Shown here in pieces: positions 8,561 through 19,200 of a DNA stretch of 41,179 nucleotides. The notes beneath the pieces were generated by a model. It ran no database searches, had not been told where the DNA came from, and saw only the letters and a program-made list of their open reading frames with translations. Location: NCBI GenBank assembly GCA_031370625.1, contig JANMQR010000063.1, forward strand, positions 1-41,179, given 5' to 3'. Both the position numbers and the translations under genes were made by a program. The stretch's first letter is position 1; the number at the start of each line of letters is the position of its first letter. Origin of the DNA: UKL13-2 sp031370625. Lineage in GTDB: Bacteria; Pseudomonadota; Gammaproteobacteria; Burkholderiales; Usitatibacteraceae.

Positions 8561-9853
8561 TCAGAGACGCCACAGCGTTAACCCGCGCGCGGCAACAGCA
8601 TCACGATCAAGCGCTGATTTAACGTCGATCACCACGCCGCCCGGCTTCACTTTTGCGAATAGTTTTTCCAGTGGCAATGAGAGATAACTTTTATGCGCCA
8701 CCGCGAGCACCAGCACTTCGGCGACAGGCAAATTGTCCCATTCGGTAAGTGGCGTTTGATAATGCTCAACACACTCGTGCGAGTTGGCATGCGGATCGTG
8801 GATCAATACCGATTGCCCGTAAGCTTTTAATTCGTTAATGATGTCGATCACTTTGGTGTTGCGCAAATCAGGACAATCTTCTTTAAACGTCATGCCGAGC
8901 ACGTTGACGTTGCTTGCCGTCAGCTTGCCGAAAGTACGCACCATGGTTTTAATCGTCTGCTCGGCAACATATGCGCCCATGCTGTCGTTAATGCGACGAC
9001 CAGAGAGGATCACTTCCGGATGATGACCAAATTTTTCGGCTTGATAGGTGAGGTAATACGGATCAACACCGATGCAATGTCCACCGACGAGGCCTGGTTT
9101 GAATTTAAGAAAATTCCATTTGGTGCCCGCGGCATCAAGCACTTCTTTAGTATCCAGCCCCATTTTGTTGAAAATTACGGCGAGCTCGTTCATGAGCGCG
9201 ATATTCAAATCGCGCTGCGTATTCTCAATTACTTTCGCGGCCTCGGCCACGCGAATGCTGGACGCGCGATATACGCCTGCGGTCACAACGGAGGCGTAAA
9301 GATTAGCCACGGCTTCCAAGGTCTCCGGCGTGTCGCCGGATACTACTTTGATGATTTTGGTGATGGTATGTTCTTTATCGCCCGGGTTAATCCGCTCTGG
9401 CGAATAGCCGACAAAAAAGCCATCTTTCCACTTCATGCCCGACGCTTTTTCCAATTCGGGAATGCAGACTTCTTCAGTCGCGCCAGGGTAAACAGTGGAT
9501 TCGTAAACGATAATTGCGCCGCGTTTTAGATGCGGGCCGATTGCTCTACTGGCGCTGATCAACGGGCCAAAGTCAGGTAGCCGGGCATCGTTCACCGGTG
9601 TCGGCACGGCGATGACGATAATGTCAGCGGCTTTTAAGTCAGACACATCGGTGGTGACTTTAAGGTGCGTTGACGCTCGCAGATTTGCCTCGGAAACTTC
9701 GTCGGTCGGATCATGAAAATTTCGATAATGCGCGACTTTTTCTTCAGATAAGTCGAAGCCGACAGTAGGGCCCGCTTTGCCAAATTCAACAGCCAGCGGC
9801 AGACCCACATAACCGAGTCCCACGATCCCTACCACCCCAACAGTATTTTTCAA
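8561..9853 (-). CDS. UDP-N-acetylhexosamine / UDP-sugar 6-dehydrogenase (WbpO/TviB family)
   Basis: 430 residues with an N-terminal Rossmann motif (GIVGLGYVGLPLAVEFGK, about 9-26), YSPERINPGDK (about 150-160), and the catalytic Cys260 in GLVGGHCIGVDPYYLTY. FGHHPEVILSGRRIND, just after the Cys, is characteristic of the UDP-GalNAc/UDP-GlcNAc dehydrogenase subgroup rather than UDP-glucose dehydrogenase. It oxidises C6 of a UDP-sugar to the uronic acid with two NAD+, supplying an acidic sugar for exopolysaccharide. The start is a TTG at 9853, 36 bp after the upstream epimerase stop, so the two form an operon. The exact substrate (GlcNAc, GalNAc or Glc) is uncertain. Confidence 0.9.
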   Translation of the reverse strand: MKNTVGVVGIVGLGYVGLPLAVEFGKAGPTVGFDLSEEKVAHYRNFHDPTDEVSEANLRASTHLKVTTDVSDLKAADIIVIAVPTPVNDARLPDFGPLISASRAIGPHLKRGAIIVYESTVYPGATEEVCIPELEKASGMKWKDGFFVGYSPERINPGDKEHTITKIIKVVSGDTPETLEAVANLYASVVTAGVYRASSIRVAEAAKVIENTQRDLNIALMNELAVIFNKMGLDTKEVLDAAGTKWNFLKFKPGLVGGHCIGVDPYYLTYQAEKFGHHPEVILSGRRINDSMGAYVAEQTIKTMVRTFGKLTASNVNVLGMTFKEDCPDLRNTKVIDIINELKAYGQSVLIHDPHANSHECVEHYQTPLTEWDNLPVAEVLVLAVAHKSYLSLPLEKLFAKVKPGGVVIDVKSALDRDAVAARGLTLWRL

Positions 9854-9889
9854 GCGCGCTCTCCGAATTGCATGTGCGGGGTATCCCGC

Positions 9890-10894
9890 TTAATGATAGT
9901 AGCTTCGATACCAGTCGACGAATTTTGCGATACCGGTTTCGACCTCGGTTTTAGGTCGAAAGTCCACGGCGTTCTGCAGTCGCGATACATCCGCTGCCGT
10001 GGCGGGTACATCACCCGGCTGCATGGGCAGCATGTCCATTTTGGCCTTCTTGCCGAGGCAATCTTCGAGCGCGTTGATATAGCGCATGAGCTGAACGGGG
10101 TTATTGTTGCCAATGTTAAAAATGCGGTAGGGCGCATAGCTGATCGCCGGGTTTGGGCTGTCGCCCGACCAAGTGGGATCGGGGACTGCGGTTGCGTCAA
10201 CGACGCGAACAACGCCCTCAACGATGTCGTCAATATAGGTAAAATCGCGGACCATGTTGCCGTGGTTAAAGACTTGGATCGGTTCGTCTGCGAGGATCGC
10301 TTTGGTGAATTTGAACAACGCCATGTCGGGCCTGCCCCACGGTCCATACACCGTAAAAAAGCGCAGTCCGGTGCAGGGTAGCTGGAATAAATTGGCGTAG
10401 CTGTGCGCCATCAACTCGTTCGCTTTTTTGGTCGCTGCATATAGCGATAACGGGTGATCCACATTGTCATCTTCAGACAGTGGCAGGCGCGTATTGGCAC
10501 CGTACACGGAGCTTGAGGACGCGAACACAAAATGCTTCACGCTGGTGTGCCGAGCACCTTCAATTAAATTGATAAATCCGACGATATTCGCGTCGATGTA
10601 AGCGTGTGGATTGGTTATTGAATAACGAACTCCCGCCTGAGCCGCCAAATTAACGACTGCATCGAATTTCTGTTCTTCAAACAATGCCTGAACATCCGAC
10701 CTATGGGTGATGTCAAGCTTTCGAAAGCTAAATTTTGCATCAGCTGGAAAGCGCTTGAGCCGATTTTCCTTCAGCTTGACGTCGTAGTAATCATTCAGGT
10801 TATCAATGCCGACAACTGAATCGCCGCGAGCGAGTAGGCGTAGCGCGAGGTGATGGCCAATAAAGCCAGCCACGCCAGTGACGAGTACATGCAT
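9890..10894 (-). CDS. UDP-uronate 4-epimerase (NAD-dependent epimerase/dehydratase)
   Basis: 334 residues, an extended short-chain dehydrogenase. The NAD-binding GVAGFIG sits at 7-13. The catalytic pair is Tyr152/Lys156 in YAATK, with the Ser cluster FASSSSVYG just before. NDYYDVKLKENRL (about 34-46) and FFTVYGPWGRPDMALFKFT are typical of UDP-glucuronate 4-epimerases (LspL/CapI type). It would invert C4 of the UDP-uronic acid made by the adjacent dehydrogenase, giving a galacturonate-type donor in the cytoplasm. Whether the sugar is N-acetylated depends on that dehydrogenase. The gene is the first of a two-gene minus-strand operon facing the long intergenic region. Confidence 0.9.
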   Translation of the reverse strand: MHVLVTGVAGFIGHHLALRLLARGDSVVGIDNLNDYYDVKLKENRLKRFPADAKFSFRKLDITHRSDVQALFEEQKFDAVVNLAAQAGVRYSITNPHAYIDANIVGFINLIEGARHTSVKHFVFASSSSVYGANTRLPLSEDDNVDHPLSLYAATKKANELMAHSYANLFQLPCTGLRFFTVYGPWGRPDMALFKFTKAILADEPIQVFNHGNMVRDFTYIDDIVEGVVRVVDATAVPDPTWSGDSPNPAISYAPYRIFNIGNNNPVQLMRYINALEDCLGKKAKMDMLPMQPGDVPATAADVSRLQNAVDFRPKTEVETGIAKFVDWYRSYYH

Positions 10895-11650
10895 TTATTT
10901 GTCTTAAAAAGTTAGAGTGTCTAAATCCAAGCCCATATAAGTATGAATGAATATTTACTTGTCTGGTAGCTGCAAACGATTGGAGTGGCGCTTGCGCGTT
11001 CGTTTGGTCGACGACTGCATGCGTCGCGGGCGCATGCCTCGCCTCAGACAAACATTTTTTGTCGTTGAGTGACGGGTTCAGGGGGCTTTTCACGTCTACA
11101 TAGATAAGGAAGTGGATTGGCGGTTTTTTGGCTTTCCACAGCCATCCCCCGATTGCGGTATTAACGCAATTCGATGCTTGCGATAAATTGAACAGGTGCA
11201 GGACGTCATGAATCATGAAGCTAGGTCGTACTGTCGCGGCACTTAATTGGACAAAATGACAACAAGTGTGAACTGGTTCATAGAATCGCGCGGTGGCAAC
11301 GAATATATTTCTTATGTAACTGGAAATTACAGTCTCAAAATTAGTATATTGATAGTAGAACAGGCTGTAAGTATCGAGCTTTAATCATTGAGCCGACGCT
11401 AAACAGCCCAATGCACGGCGTACTTTTAGTGACCGGAGTGTCTTTGTCACAACCAATGGTTCAAAGGTTGTTTCAATGAAGTAACAAAAACAGAGACGCG
11501 TTTTTCGAAAGACGGAGACGGTATCCACGTTGACCTTCGGATGTCGCGGTAGACAAACAAATGGCAAGTCGCTTTTTATGCAAAACGTGCGAAGCGAAAC
11601 TTGTTTCTGAGCTTACAAGCTTAAGAAGACTGATTGTTGGGGGGTAATAA
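10895..11650. other. 756-bp gene-free divergent intergenic region
   Basis: No convincing gene lies here. Short open frames on the minus strand (for example 11385-11567) lack family features and a good ribosome site. The region separates the minus-strand dehydrogenase/epimerase operon from the plus-strand sugar transferase, so it must hold promoters for both. Its length is far above that of other gaps in the window and leaves room for a leader RNA or regulator sites. A G-rich ribosome site (GGGGGG, 11639-11644) precedes the sugar transferase ATG. Confidence 0.5.
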
Positions 11651-13036
11651 ATGGTTCGCCTTTTTAGTCACTATTTTCCATTGGGAACACTGTTGCTGGT
11701 GACAATGGATGCTATCTGTCTGTTGTTGGCAGACTTATTTGGGCTAATGATGCTCAACAACGGCGTGGGTTACGAGGCTGCAGATGTGATCCCAGGCGCG
11801 ATCGCGTTCGTCGGCCTAATGCTGATGTTTAGCGGTGCCCTTGGTCTTTATTCTGATCACCCTGCCGATGATTTCTGGCTATTCGCAGGCCGATTGATGT
11901 TTCCGCTGTTGGTAGGTCTGCCTGTTCTGCACTGGATCATGTATCGGTTGCCGGATGGCGGTGTTTCGGTCACCGCGCTTGCCGGTGCGCTGTTATTTGG
12001 TTTTGCAGGCAGACTCGCCATATTTTCTTTTAGCAGAGCCTCGGCGTCGTTCACGACTCGTCGCGTAATGGTGCTTGGCGTCGGCGACGACGCAAATCTC
12101 GTAAAAGAGACGTTGGAAAAATCGCGTATTCCTGGCTTGTTCATTGTCGGTTTTTATTCGCCGTACGCAGATGGCACCATGACGTCGATGTTGCCGCCAA
12201 ACAAAATTTTGCTGCCAACCACCTCGATTACCGACACGGCACGCCAGCTGAACGTAAACGAAATCGTGATCGCGATGCGCGAACGCCGCGGCGGCGGCTT
12301 GCCTTTGGCCGAGCTGCTGAACTGCAAGCTGAGTGGTATTAAGGTGACTGATTTCTCATCATTTTTCGAAAACTATAAAAGCCGCGTAAGAATTGATTTG
12401 TTGCGTGAGAGCTGGTTTATTTTTGGCGATGGTTTCCGCCAGGGATGGACACGTATGCTTGTGAAACGGACATTTGACATTGTTGCGAGCGCCGCTTTGT
12501 TTATAATTAGTTTGCCGGTGATGATCATCGCCGCGGTCGCAGTCAAACTGGAAAGCCATGGTCCCATTATTTATCGCCAATCGCGTGTTGGTCTGGGTGG
12601 TAAACCATTTGATGTGCTGAAATTCAGAAGCATGCGTGCTGATGCCGAGCGCGATGGGACGCCGCAGTGGGCACAGCGCGGCGACTCACGGGTAACGCGG
12701 GTTGGCCACTTTATGCGACTGACACGAATCGATGAGCTACCGCAACTATTCAGCGTGCTCGCAGGCCAGATGAGTTTGGTCGGCCCGCGTCCAGAGCGCC
12801 CATACTTTGTTGAGCAGATCGCTGAGAAAGTGCCGTTTTACGCAGCGCGCCACAGCGTGAAACCGGGTGTTACCGGCTGGGCGCAGGTGCGACATCACTA
12901 CGGTGCCTCGGTGGAGGATGCTTCAGACAAGCTGGAATATGACCTTTTCTACGTCAAGAACCACACGCTGTTCTTTGATATTCTGATTCTGTTTTATTCC
13001 GTTAAGGTTGTGCTGACCGCGCAGGGGTCGCGTTAA
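11651..13036 (+). CDS. Polyprenyl-phosphate sugar transferase, PEP-CTERM/XrtA-type (TIGR03013-like)
   Basis: 461 residues. The N-terminal third has four or five membrane segments (about 10-35, 45-65, 75-95, 105-125), followed by a CoA-binding-like fold (VMVLGVGDDANLV) and a C-terminal bacterial sugar transferase domain with its membrane anchor (TFDIVASAALFIISLPVM). That domain shows PIIYRQSRVG, FDVLKFRSMRADAE, RIDELPQLFSVLAGQMSLVGPRPERP and KPGVTGWAQV. It would move a sugar-1-phosphate from a nucleotide sugar to undecaprenyl phosphate, the first step of exopolysaccharide repeat-unit assembly at the inner membrane. Length and layout match the sugar transferase of exosortase/PEP-CTERM loci. It is 170 bp upstream of the NRPS genes. 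Confidence 0.92.
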   Translation: MVRLFSHYFPLGTLLLVTMDAICLLLADLFGLMMLNNGVGYEAADVIPGAIAFVGLMLMFSGALGLYSDHPADDFWLFAGRLMFPLLVGLPVLHWIMYRLPDGGVSVTALAGALLFGFAGRLAIFSFSRASASFTTRRVMVLGVGDDANLVKETLEKSRIPGLFIVGFYSPYADGTMTSMLPPNKILLPTTSITDTARQLNVNEIVIAMRERRGGGLPLAELLNCKLSGIKVTDFSSFFENYKSRVRIDLLRESWFIFGDGFRQGWTRMLVKRTFDIVASAALFIISLPVMIIAAVAVKLESHGPIIYRQSRVGLGGKPFDVLKFRSMRADAERDGTPQWAQRGDSRVTRVGHFMRLTRIDELPQLFSVLAGQMSLVGPRPERPYFVEQIAEKVPFYAARHSVKPGVTGWAQVRHHYGASVEDASDKLEYDLFYVKNHTLFFDILILFYSVKVVLTAQGSR

Positions 13037-13123
13037 GCGCAAATAGCCCTGCTGGTGGCGCGATTACGGGATAGACGTTCCTGCAGATTCAGAATATTCT
13101 ATAGTTTGTTAAGTAATATCTAC

Positions 13124-13151
13124 GAGCCCCGTGATTAAAGTTGCGGGGCTT
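13124..13151. terminator. GC-rich hairpin between sugar transferase and NRPS genes
   Basis: AGCCCCG (13125-13131) pairs perfectly with CGGGGCT (13144-13150), plus one G-T pair outside, with a 12-nt loop. It lies 88 bp after the sugar transferase stop and 56 bp before the NRPS start. Only a loosely T-rich stretch follows, so termination would be partial. It may separate the exopolysaccharide and NRPS transcription units. Confidence 0.4.
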
Positions 13152-13206
13152 CGACATTGTTGATTGGGATACCGTTTCTTTGTAAACAATCTGTGAATGA
13201 CAATCC

Positions 13207-16200
13207 ATGACTGCTTCGGAAGAAATGAGTAGTGGTAGTTCCGAAATGCTGAGCAACGCGCCTAGTATTGAGCTCAGTCTGCTTGATGTTGCGATTGCAT
13301 CATCCTATCGAGCGAATGGTGCACATCAGAGCACAAGTAAATTCACTACCTGCTCTTCCACGCTGGACCCTGCTCTCACTACAAAAATACAGAGCTTGAC
13401 TGCCGATGCTGGCTGGGCAGACGACTCGGTTTACATGGCTGCTTGGTTGCTTGTGCAGGATCGCGTATTGGGCCAATCACAGGTGCGGTTGAATCAATTT
13501 CTTGAGACCGCCAACCATTATTCTCTTCATACGATAAACGCCAAATCAGCTTTTCGCGCATTAGTAGAAACTGTTGATCGCGAATGCGGGCGTTCGTTTG
13601 CATCTCCGGCAGAGTCAGTAACCGGGGTTGTTGCACTGGATCATCTCTGGTTTTCGCGTGGATCCTCTGGCAAAAATACAGCTACCTCTGCGCCGCTCAA
13701 AATCAGCGTTGATGTGACCGCACAATCGGAGAATGTATTCCGAACCGATATCGTCATCGCGTTTTCTGAGGCGGTATTTTCCAGCGCGATAGTGGACTCA
13801 CTATTGGATTGCATGATTGAAGTATTGCAAGCGTTCGCGCAATCACCGCAAATATTGATTGGCGATATTGATGTTCTGGGTAGTGTGGGGCGGAAAAAAA
13901 TAGGCTTTCAAGCGACTTCAGTTGCGCCAACTCAGCAAGTCGATTCTTCGCTGTCGATTGTCTCGGTGTTTGCCGAGCAAGTGAAAAAACATGGTGAAAA
14001 AACTGCGTTGACATGGACGAGCGACGGCGCGGTTCACAAATTATCGTATCGCGAACTTGATCATGGCTCGGATGCTGTCGCGCAGAAACTCATCGCCAAC
14101 TGTTGCAAGCGGGATTCGGTTGTTGCGATAGCCTTGGATCGCTCTCAACATGCCATTGTGGTACTTCTGGGGATATTGAAGATCGGTGCAGCCTATTTGC
14201 CGATTGATCTCAAATATCCTAAAGACCGCATCGCATTTATGCTGGACGATGCAGCGATCTCGCACGTGGTGACGAGTGCAAACGTGCGAGCAATTTTTCC
14301 AAAATCCATCGCCATGATCGATGTCGCCGAGCTTACGGCGCATCAGTCCGCAAGTAGATTTAAAATCGATACTTCCCAGATTGCGATTGATGGCAAAGCA
14401 CTCGCCTATGTCATGTACACATCGGGTTCGACGGGCGAGCCCAAAGGCATCGAAATTTGCCATCGTTCGATCATTCGCTTGGTGCGCAATGTGGATTATG
14501 TGCGGCTTGGTGCAGATGATGTTTTTTTGCATGCCGCCCCGTTGGGCTTTGATGCCTCGACACTGGAAATTTGGGGGCCGTTGCTCAATGGCGGCACCTG
14601 CGCGATCTACACGGAAACGGTGCCGACCGGTGCGGGGCTCGCGCAATCAATCGCTGAGCACGGTGTGTCCAGCGCGTGGCTTACTGCGGCGCTATTCAAT
14701 GCGATCGTCGATGACGATGCAACATGTTTGCGTGGTTTAAATCAGCTATTGATTGGTGGCGAGGCCTTGTCAGTGCCGCATGTGATGCGGGCCTTAAAAG
14801 CATTGCCCGACACAACCATTGTCAATGGCTACGGCCCCACCGAATGCACTACGTTCACTGCGACGTATCGCATTCCACGCGATCTGCCCGCCGATATTCG
14901 CTCCATTCCGATTGGCAAGCCGATTTCGCAAACCCCTGTTTACATCGTCAACCAGCGTCTTGAACAAGTACCAATGGGTGTTGTTGGTGAGCTGTGCGTA
15001 GGCGGACCCGGTGTGGCGCGCGGATACCTGCGACGCCGCGAGCTTAATCAAGAACGCTTTGTGCCGAATCCATTTTCTGCCACTTCAGAATTGCTGTATC
15101 GCACCGGCGATCTCGTGCGCTATCTGCCCGATGGCAATATTGAGTTTATTGGCAGACGCGATGGGCAAATCAAGATTCGTGGCTTTCGTATTGAAGTGGG
15201 CGAGATTGAAGCCGCGCTGGCGAAACATTCCCAGGTGCAGGCGTGTGCGGTTGTTGCCCGTCGTGATCGGCCGGGCGACGCAAGGCTCGTTGCCTATGTT
15301 GTGCCGCGCTCAAAAACCATTTCTGCCGCTGCACTGCGCGCGCATTTGCATGCCGAACTGCCGGATTTTATGGTGCCGAGCGCGTACGTCTCGCTAACTG
15401 CATTCCCGGTGACCACAAATGGTAAGCTGGATCGTCGCGCATTGCCCGCGCCAGAAAATAAACGCCCAGAACTTGCGCAACCTTTCGCAGCGGCAGTCAC
15501 GGCAACTGAAGAACGCATCTGCCAACTTTTTGCGGACTTGCTTGGCATTGACCGCGTGGGTCGACTCGATAATTTTTTCGAGTTAGGTGGAAGCTCGTTG
15601 CTGGTGATGCAAGCGCTCTCCCGCCTTAAAAAGACGCAAGATAGCAAAGCAAATCGATTAAGCTCAACCGTGTTTTTCAGCGATCCGACCCCGGCCGCCA
15701 TCGCTGTAGTTCTTGATCAATCCAATGAGAGTGCGATTGCTGATAATCGTTTGGTACGCGCGCGGCCAGCGCATCAGCAGTCTGATCATCATGCACAAAA
15801 TGAGCCGATTGCAATCATCGCGATGACCGGTCGTTTTCCCGGTGCCGCATCGGTTGAAGCGCTGTGGGAAAACCTTTGCGCGAGCAAGGAATCGATTACA
15901 TTTTTTCGCGACGATGAAATAGATTCATCCATCCCGTCCGCGTTGCGTAACGATGCGGATTACGTCAAAGCGCGCGGTGTTATTGATGATGTTGAAATGT
16001 TTGACGCTGCATTCTTCGGCATCTCGCCCAAAGAAGCAGAGTTGATGGATCCGCAACAACGCATCTTCATGGAGCTGTGTTGGGAATGCCTCGAGCGTGG
16101 CGGCTATTCGCCCGATACTTGTCCTGGGCCGGTTGGTGTTTTTGGCGGCATGTATAACGCGACCTATTTTCAGAAACACGTTTCGCGTTACCCGGAGCGC

Positions 16201-19200
16201 ATTAATGCACTCGGTGAATTTCAGGTCATGCTGGCGAACGAAAAGGATTACATCACCACCCGCGTCGCGAATCGGCTCAACCTCACCGGCCCGGCGGTGA
16301 GTGTGCATACCGCGTGCTCAACTTCGTTGGTCGCGATTGCGCAGGCGATGATTAATTTGCGCAGTGGTCAGTGCGATATGGCGCTCGCCGGTGGCGCGTC
16401 AATTACCTGCCCGCCCCGCAGCGGCTATTTATATCAAGATGGCGCGATGCTTTCGCCGGATGGCCACACACGCACATTCGACGCGAATGCACGCGGAACC
16501 GTTTTCAGCGACGGCGCAGCGGTCGTTCTGCTCAAACGTTTGTCCGGTGCGATTGCCGACGGTGATCCAATTTATGCGGTGATCAAAGGTGCCGCGATTA
16601 ATAATGACGGTGGTGCCAAGGCAAGTTTTACCGCGCCCAGCGTCGATGGACAAGCTGCCGTGATTGCCGCCGCACATGACGACGCAGGGGTCGATGCCAG
16701 AAGTATCAGTTACGTCGAAGCGCACGGCACGGCCACGCCGCTGGGCGATCCTGTTGAATTGGCCGCACTGACTAAAGCATTCAAACGCCATACCAACGAC
16801 AATGGTTTTTGCAAAATCGGTTCTATCAAAAGTAATCTGGGTCATCTGGTTATCGCCGCTGGTGCGACCGGCGTGATCAAGACAGCGCTGGCACTTTCCA
16901 AACAGTCATTGCCTGCCAGCTTGCATTTCGATGCGCCTAATCCTGAACTGGATTTGCCTAACAGTCCCTTTGTTGTTAACCATCAGAGCACCGCGTGGAT
17001 GAGAAGTGAAGTACCACGACGCGCGGGTGTGAGTTCGTTCGGTGTCGGCGGTACCAATGCCCATGCGGTTCTCGAAGAAGCGCCATTGCGTGAGACATCA
17101 GATGTTGCGATAGGGCCGCAATTATTTATGTTGTCAGCTCGCACGCCCACCGCACTCGCGAGCAGCGTTGAGCGAATGGCTATGCATGTTGATGCACATG
17201 CTGATGGCAATTTGGCGGATGTTGTCTACACGCTTCGTGTCGGGCGAAAAGCATTTACAAACCGGGCGTGTGTGGTGGCGAGTACGGCAGCGGACACGAT
17301 CACAGCGCTTCGCGAAACCGAGTCGCCGCGAAAAGTGGCAGGCGTGGTCGGTGCGAAAACACCCGATGTCGTGTTTATGTTTCCAGGCCAAAGCGCGCAA
17401 TATATTTCGATGGGCGCGTCTTTGTATGAGCACGAACCTGCGTTTCGCGTGGCGTTTGATGATTGTCTAAAAGCGTTTGACGAACCCGCGCGCAGTCAAC
17501 GTAAAGCAAACATATTTTCGACAGCTGCTGACGCATTGACCGCAACGTCAGTCACCCAGCCTGCACTTTTTTGCATTGAATATGCGCTGGCGCAATATTG
17601 GTTAAGCCTTGGCGTGCGGCCAACTGCGCTGATTGGGCATAGCGTGGGCGAGTTTGTGGCAGCAACAATAGCGGGTGTGTTTTCACTGCATGATGCAATG
17701 CGCTTGGTAGCGCTTCGTGGGCAGCTTATGCAAGCGCAGCCTGCAGGAGCAATGCTGGCGGTACGCGCGGGTGTGAACGTGGTTCAACAGCGTTTATCAC
17801 CCCCTAATTTTTCTTCGCTATGCATTGCCGCAGAAAATAGCCCAAGCCTGTGCGTGGTCGCTGGGTCGCTTGATGCGGTTGAAGCGTTGAAAGTTACGCT
17901 GGAAAAAGATGGCATCATTTCGCGTCAATTGCAAACATCGCATGCGTTTCACTCCGCCATGATGGATGCGGCGGTGGCACCGTTCGAAGCAGAAGTTCGC
18001 AAGCTGCATTTATCGCCTGCTTTTGTGCCGATTTTCTCAACGGTGACTGGCAAACTTTTATCAGCCGAGAATGCCTGCGATCCGCATTACTGGGCGATGC
18101 ATTTACGTGAACCTGTACGCTTCTCGCCAGCGTTGATTGAAACGCTCGAAATTGCCGGTGAAAAAAATCCGCTGCTACTGCTCGAAGTCGGCCCGCGTGC
18201 GTCACTCACCACGCTCGCTCGTCAGCATTCCGCTTCCATGCAGCGCACGCATACGGCGACAGCGAGTCTCGCCGATGCCGTTGATCGCGAACGCGAAAGT
18301 TTATTGCTGGCGGTGGGACGTCTCTGGACAATGGGTGTTCCCATGCAGCTTGATGCGCTTGATCGGCGTGCACGCAAGCATCGCGTTTTACTACCCACCT
18401 ATCCGTTTGAGCGGCAACGTTTTTGGCTGGATGCACCACCCGCACCAATCGCGCTGCCTGTGCAACAGCAACCAGCCGCACCCATTTCCTCTTCTCTTTC
18501 AATACCACTACCACCAGTCTTCGCAGAACCTGCAAAGCCCATGGAGCAATCAATGATTACCACACCCGCCCAAAGCCGCGTTCCGGCACTTCTCGCGCAA
18601 TTGCGAACGATGCTCGAAGATACATCCGGGGTCGATCTCGCCGAGGCAGATGGATCAGCGCCCTTTATTGAATTGGGTCTTGATTCGCTTTCGCTGACAC
18701 AAATTGCGATCCAGTTAAAACAGACTTTCAAGATCAGCATTACGTTTCGTCAGTTGATGGAAAAGTACCGCACGCTTGATGCACTCGCCGCGTTTATCGA
18801 TGGCGCAATGCCTGCTTCGGTGGCTGCAGCCGCCGCCCCCGCTGCTCCCGCTCTTCCTCAGCCCATGATGGAGGTTCCTGCCATGATTGCCAATCCAGTG
18901 TCGTTTGCACCGTCAACAAACAATCCACTCATACAGCAAGTCATTCAGCAGCAAATGCAGTTGATGGCGCAGCAACTTTTGTTATTGCAGGGCGTGTCAC
19001 CAAACCCCGGACCTGTAACGATTCCTGCGCCCGTAAAAGTCGAGACACAAGGTAGTACAGCTCAAAAAGTTGAGAGTGCTGCCGCCCCAAACCCCGCGCC
19101 AGTATTGGCTTCCGAGGCATCACCCTCTGAAGAAAATCCCAACGCACCGATGAAATACGACGTGAAAAAAGCGTTCGGTGCGATTGCGCGCATCTACACC

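Noticed and set aside
9020..9529. 169-codon plus-strand open frame across the dehydrogenase gene
   Set aside because: Antisense shadow of a clear dehydrogenase with complete catalytic motifs; no family features of its own.
9872..10381. 169-codon plus-strand open frame opposite the epimerase
   Set aside because: Antisense shadow; the minus-strand gene has all epimerase motifs.
11385..11567. 60-codon minus-strand open frame in the long intergenic region
   Set aside because: No clear ribosome site, no family features, and expected by chance in 756 bp.
13124..13151. Strong rho-independent terminator
   Set aside because: The stem is good but no T-tract follows, so only a weak terminator-like hairpin is claimed.
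14041..14646. 201-codon minus-strand open frame inside the first A domain
   Set aside because: Antisense to the intact NRPS-PKS gene; no recognisable domain.
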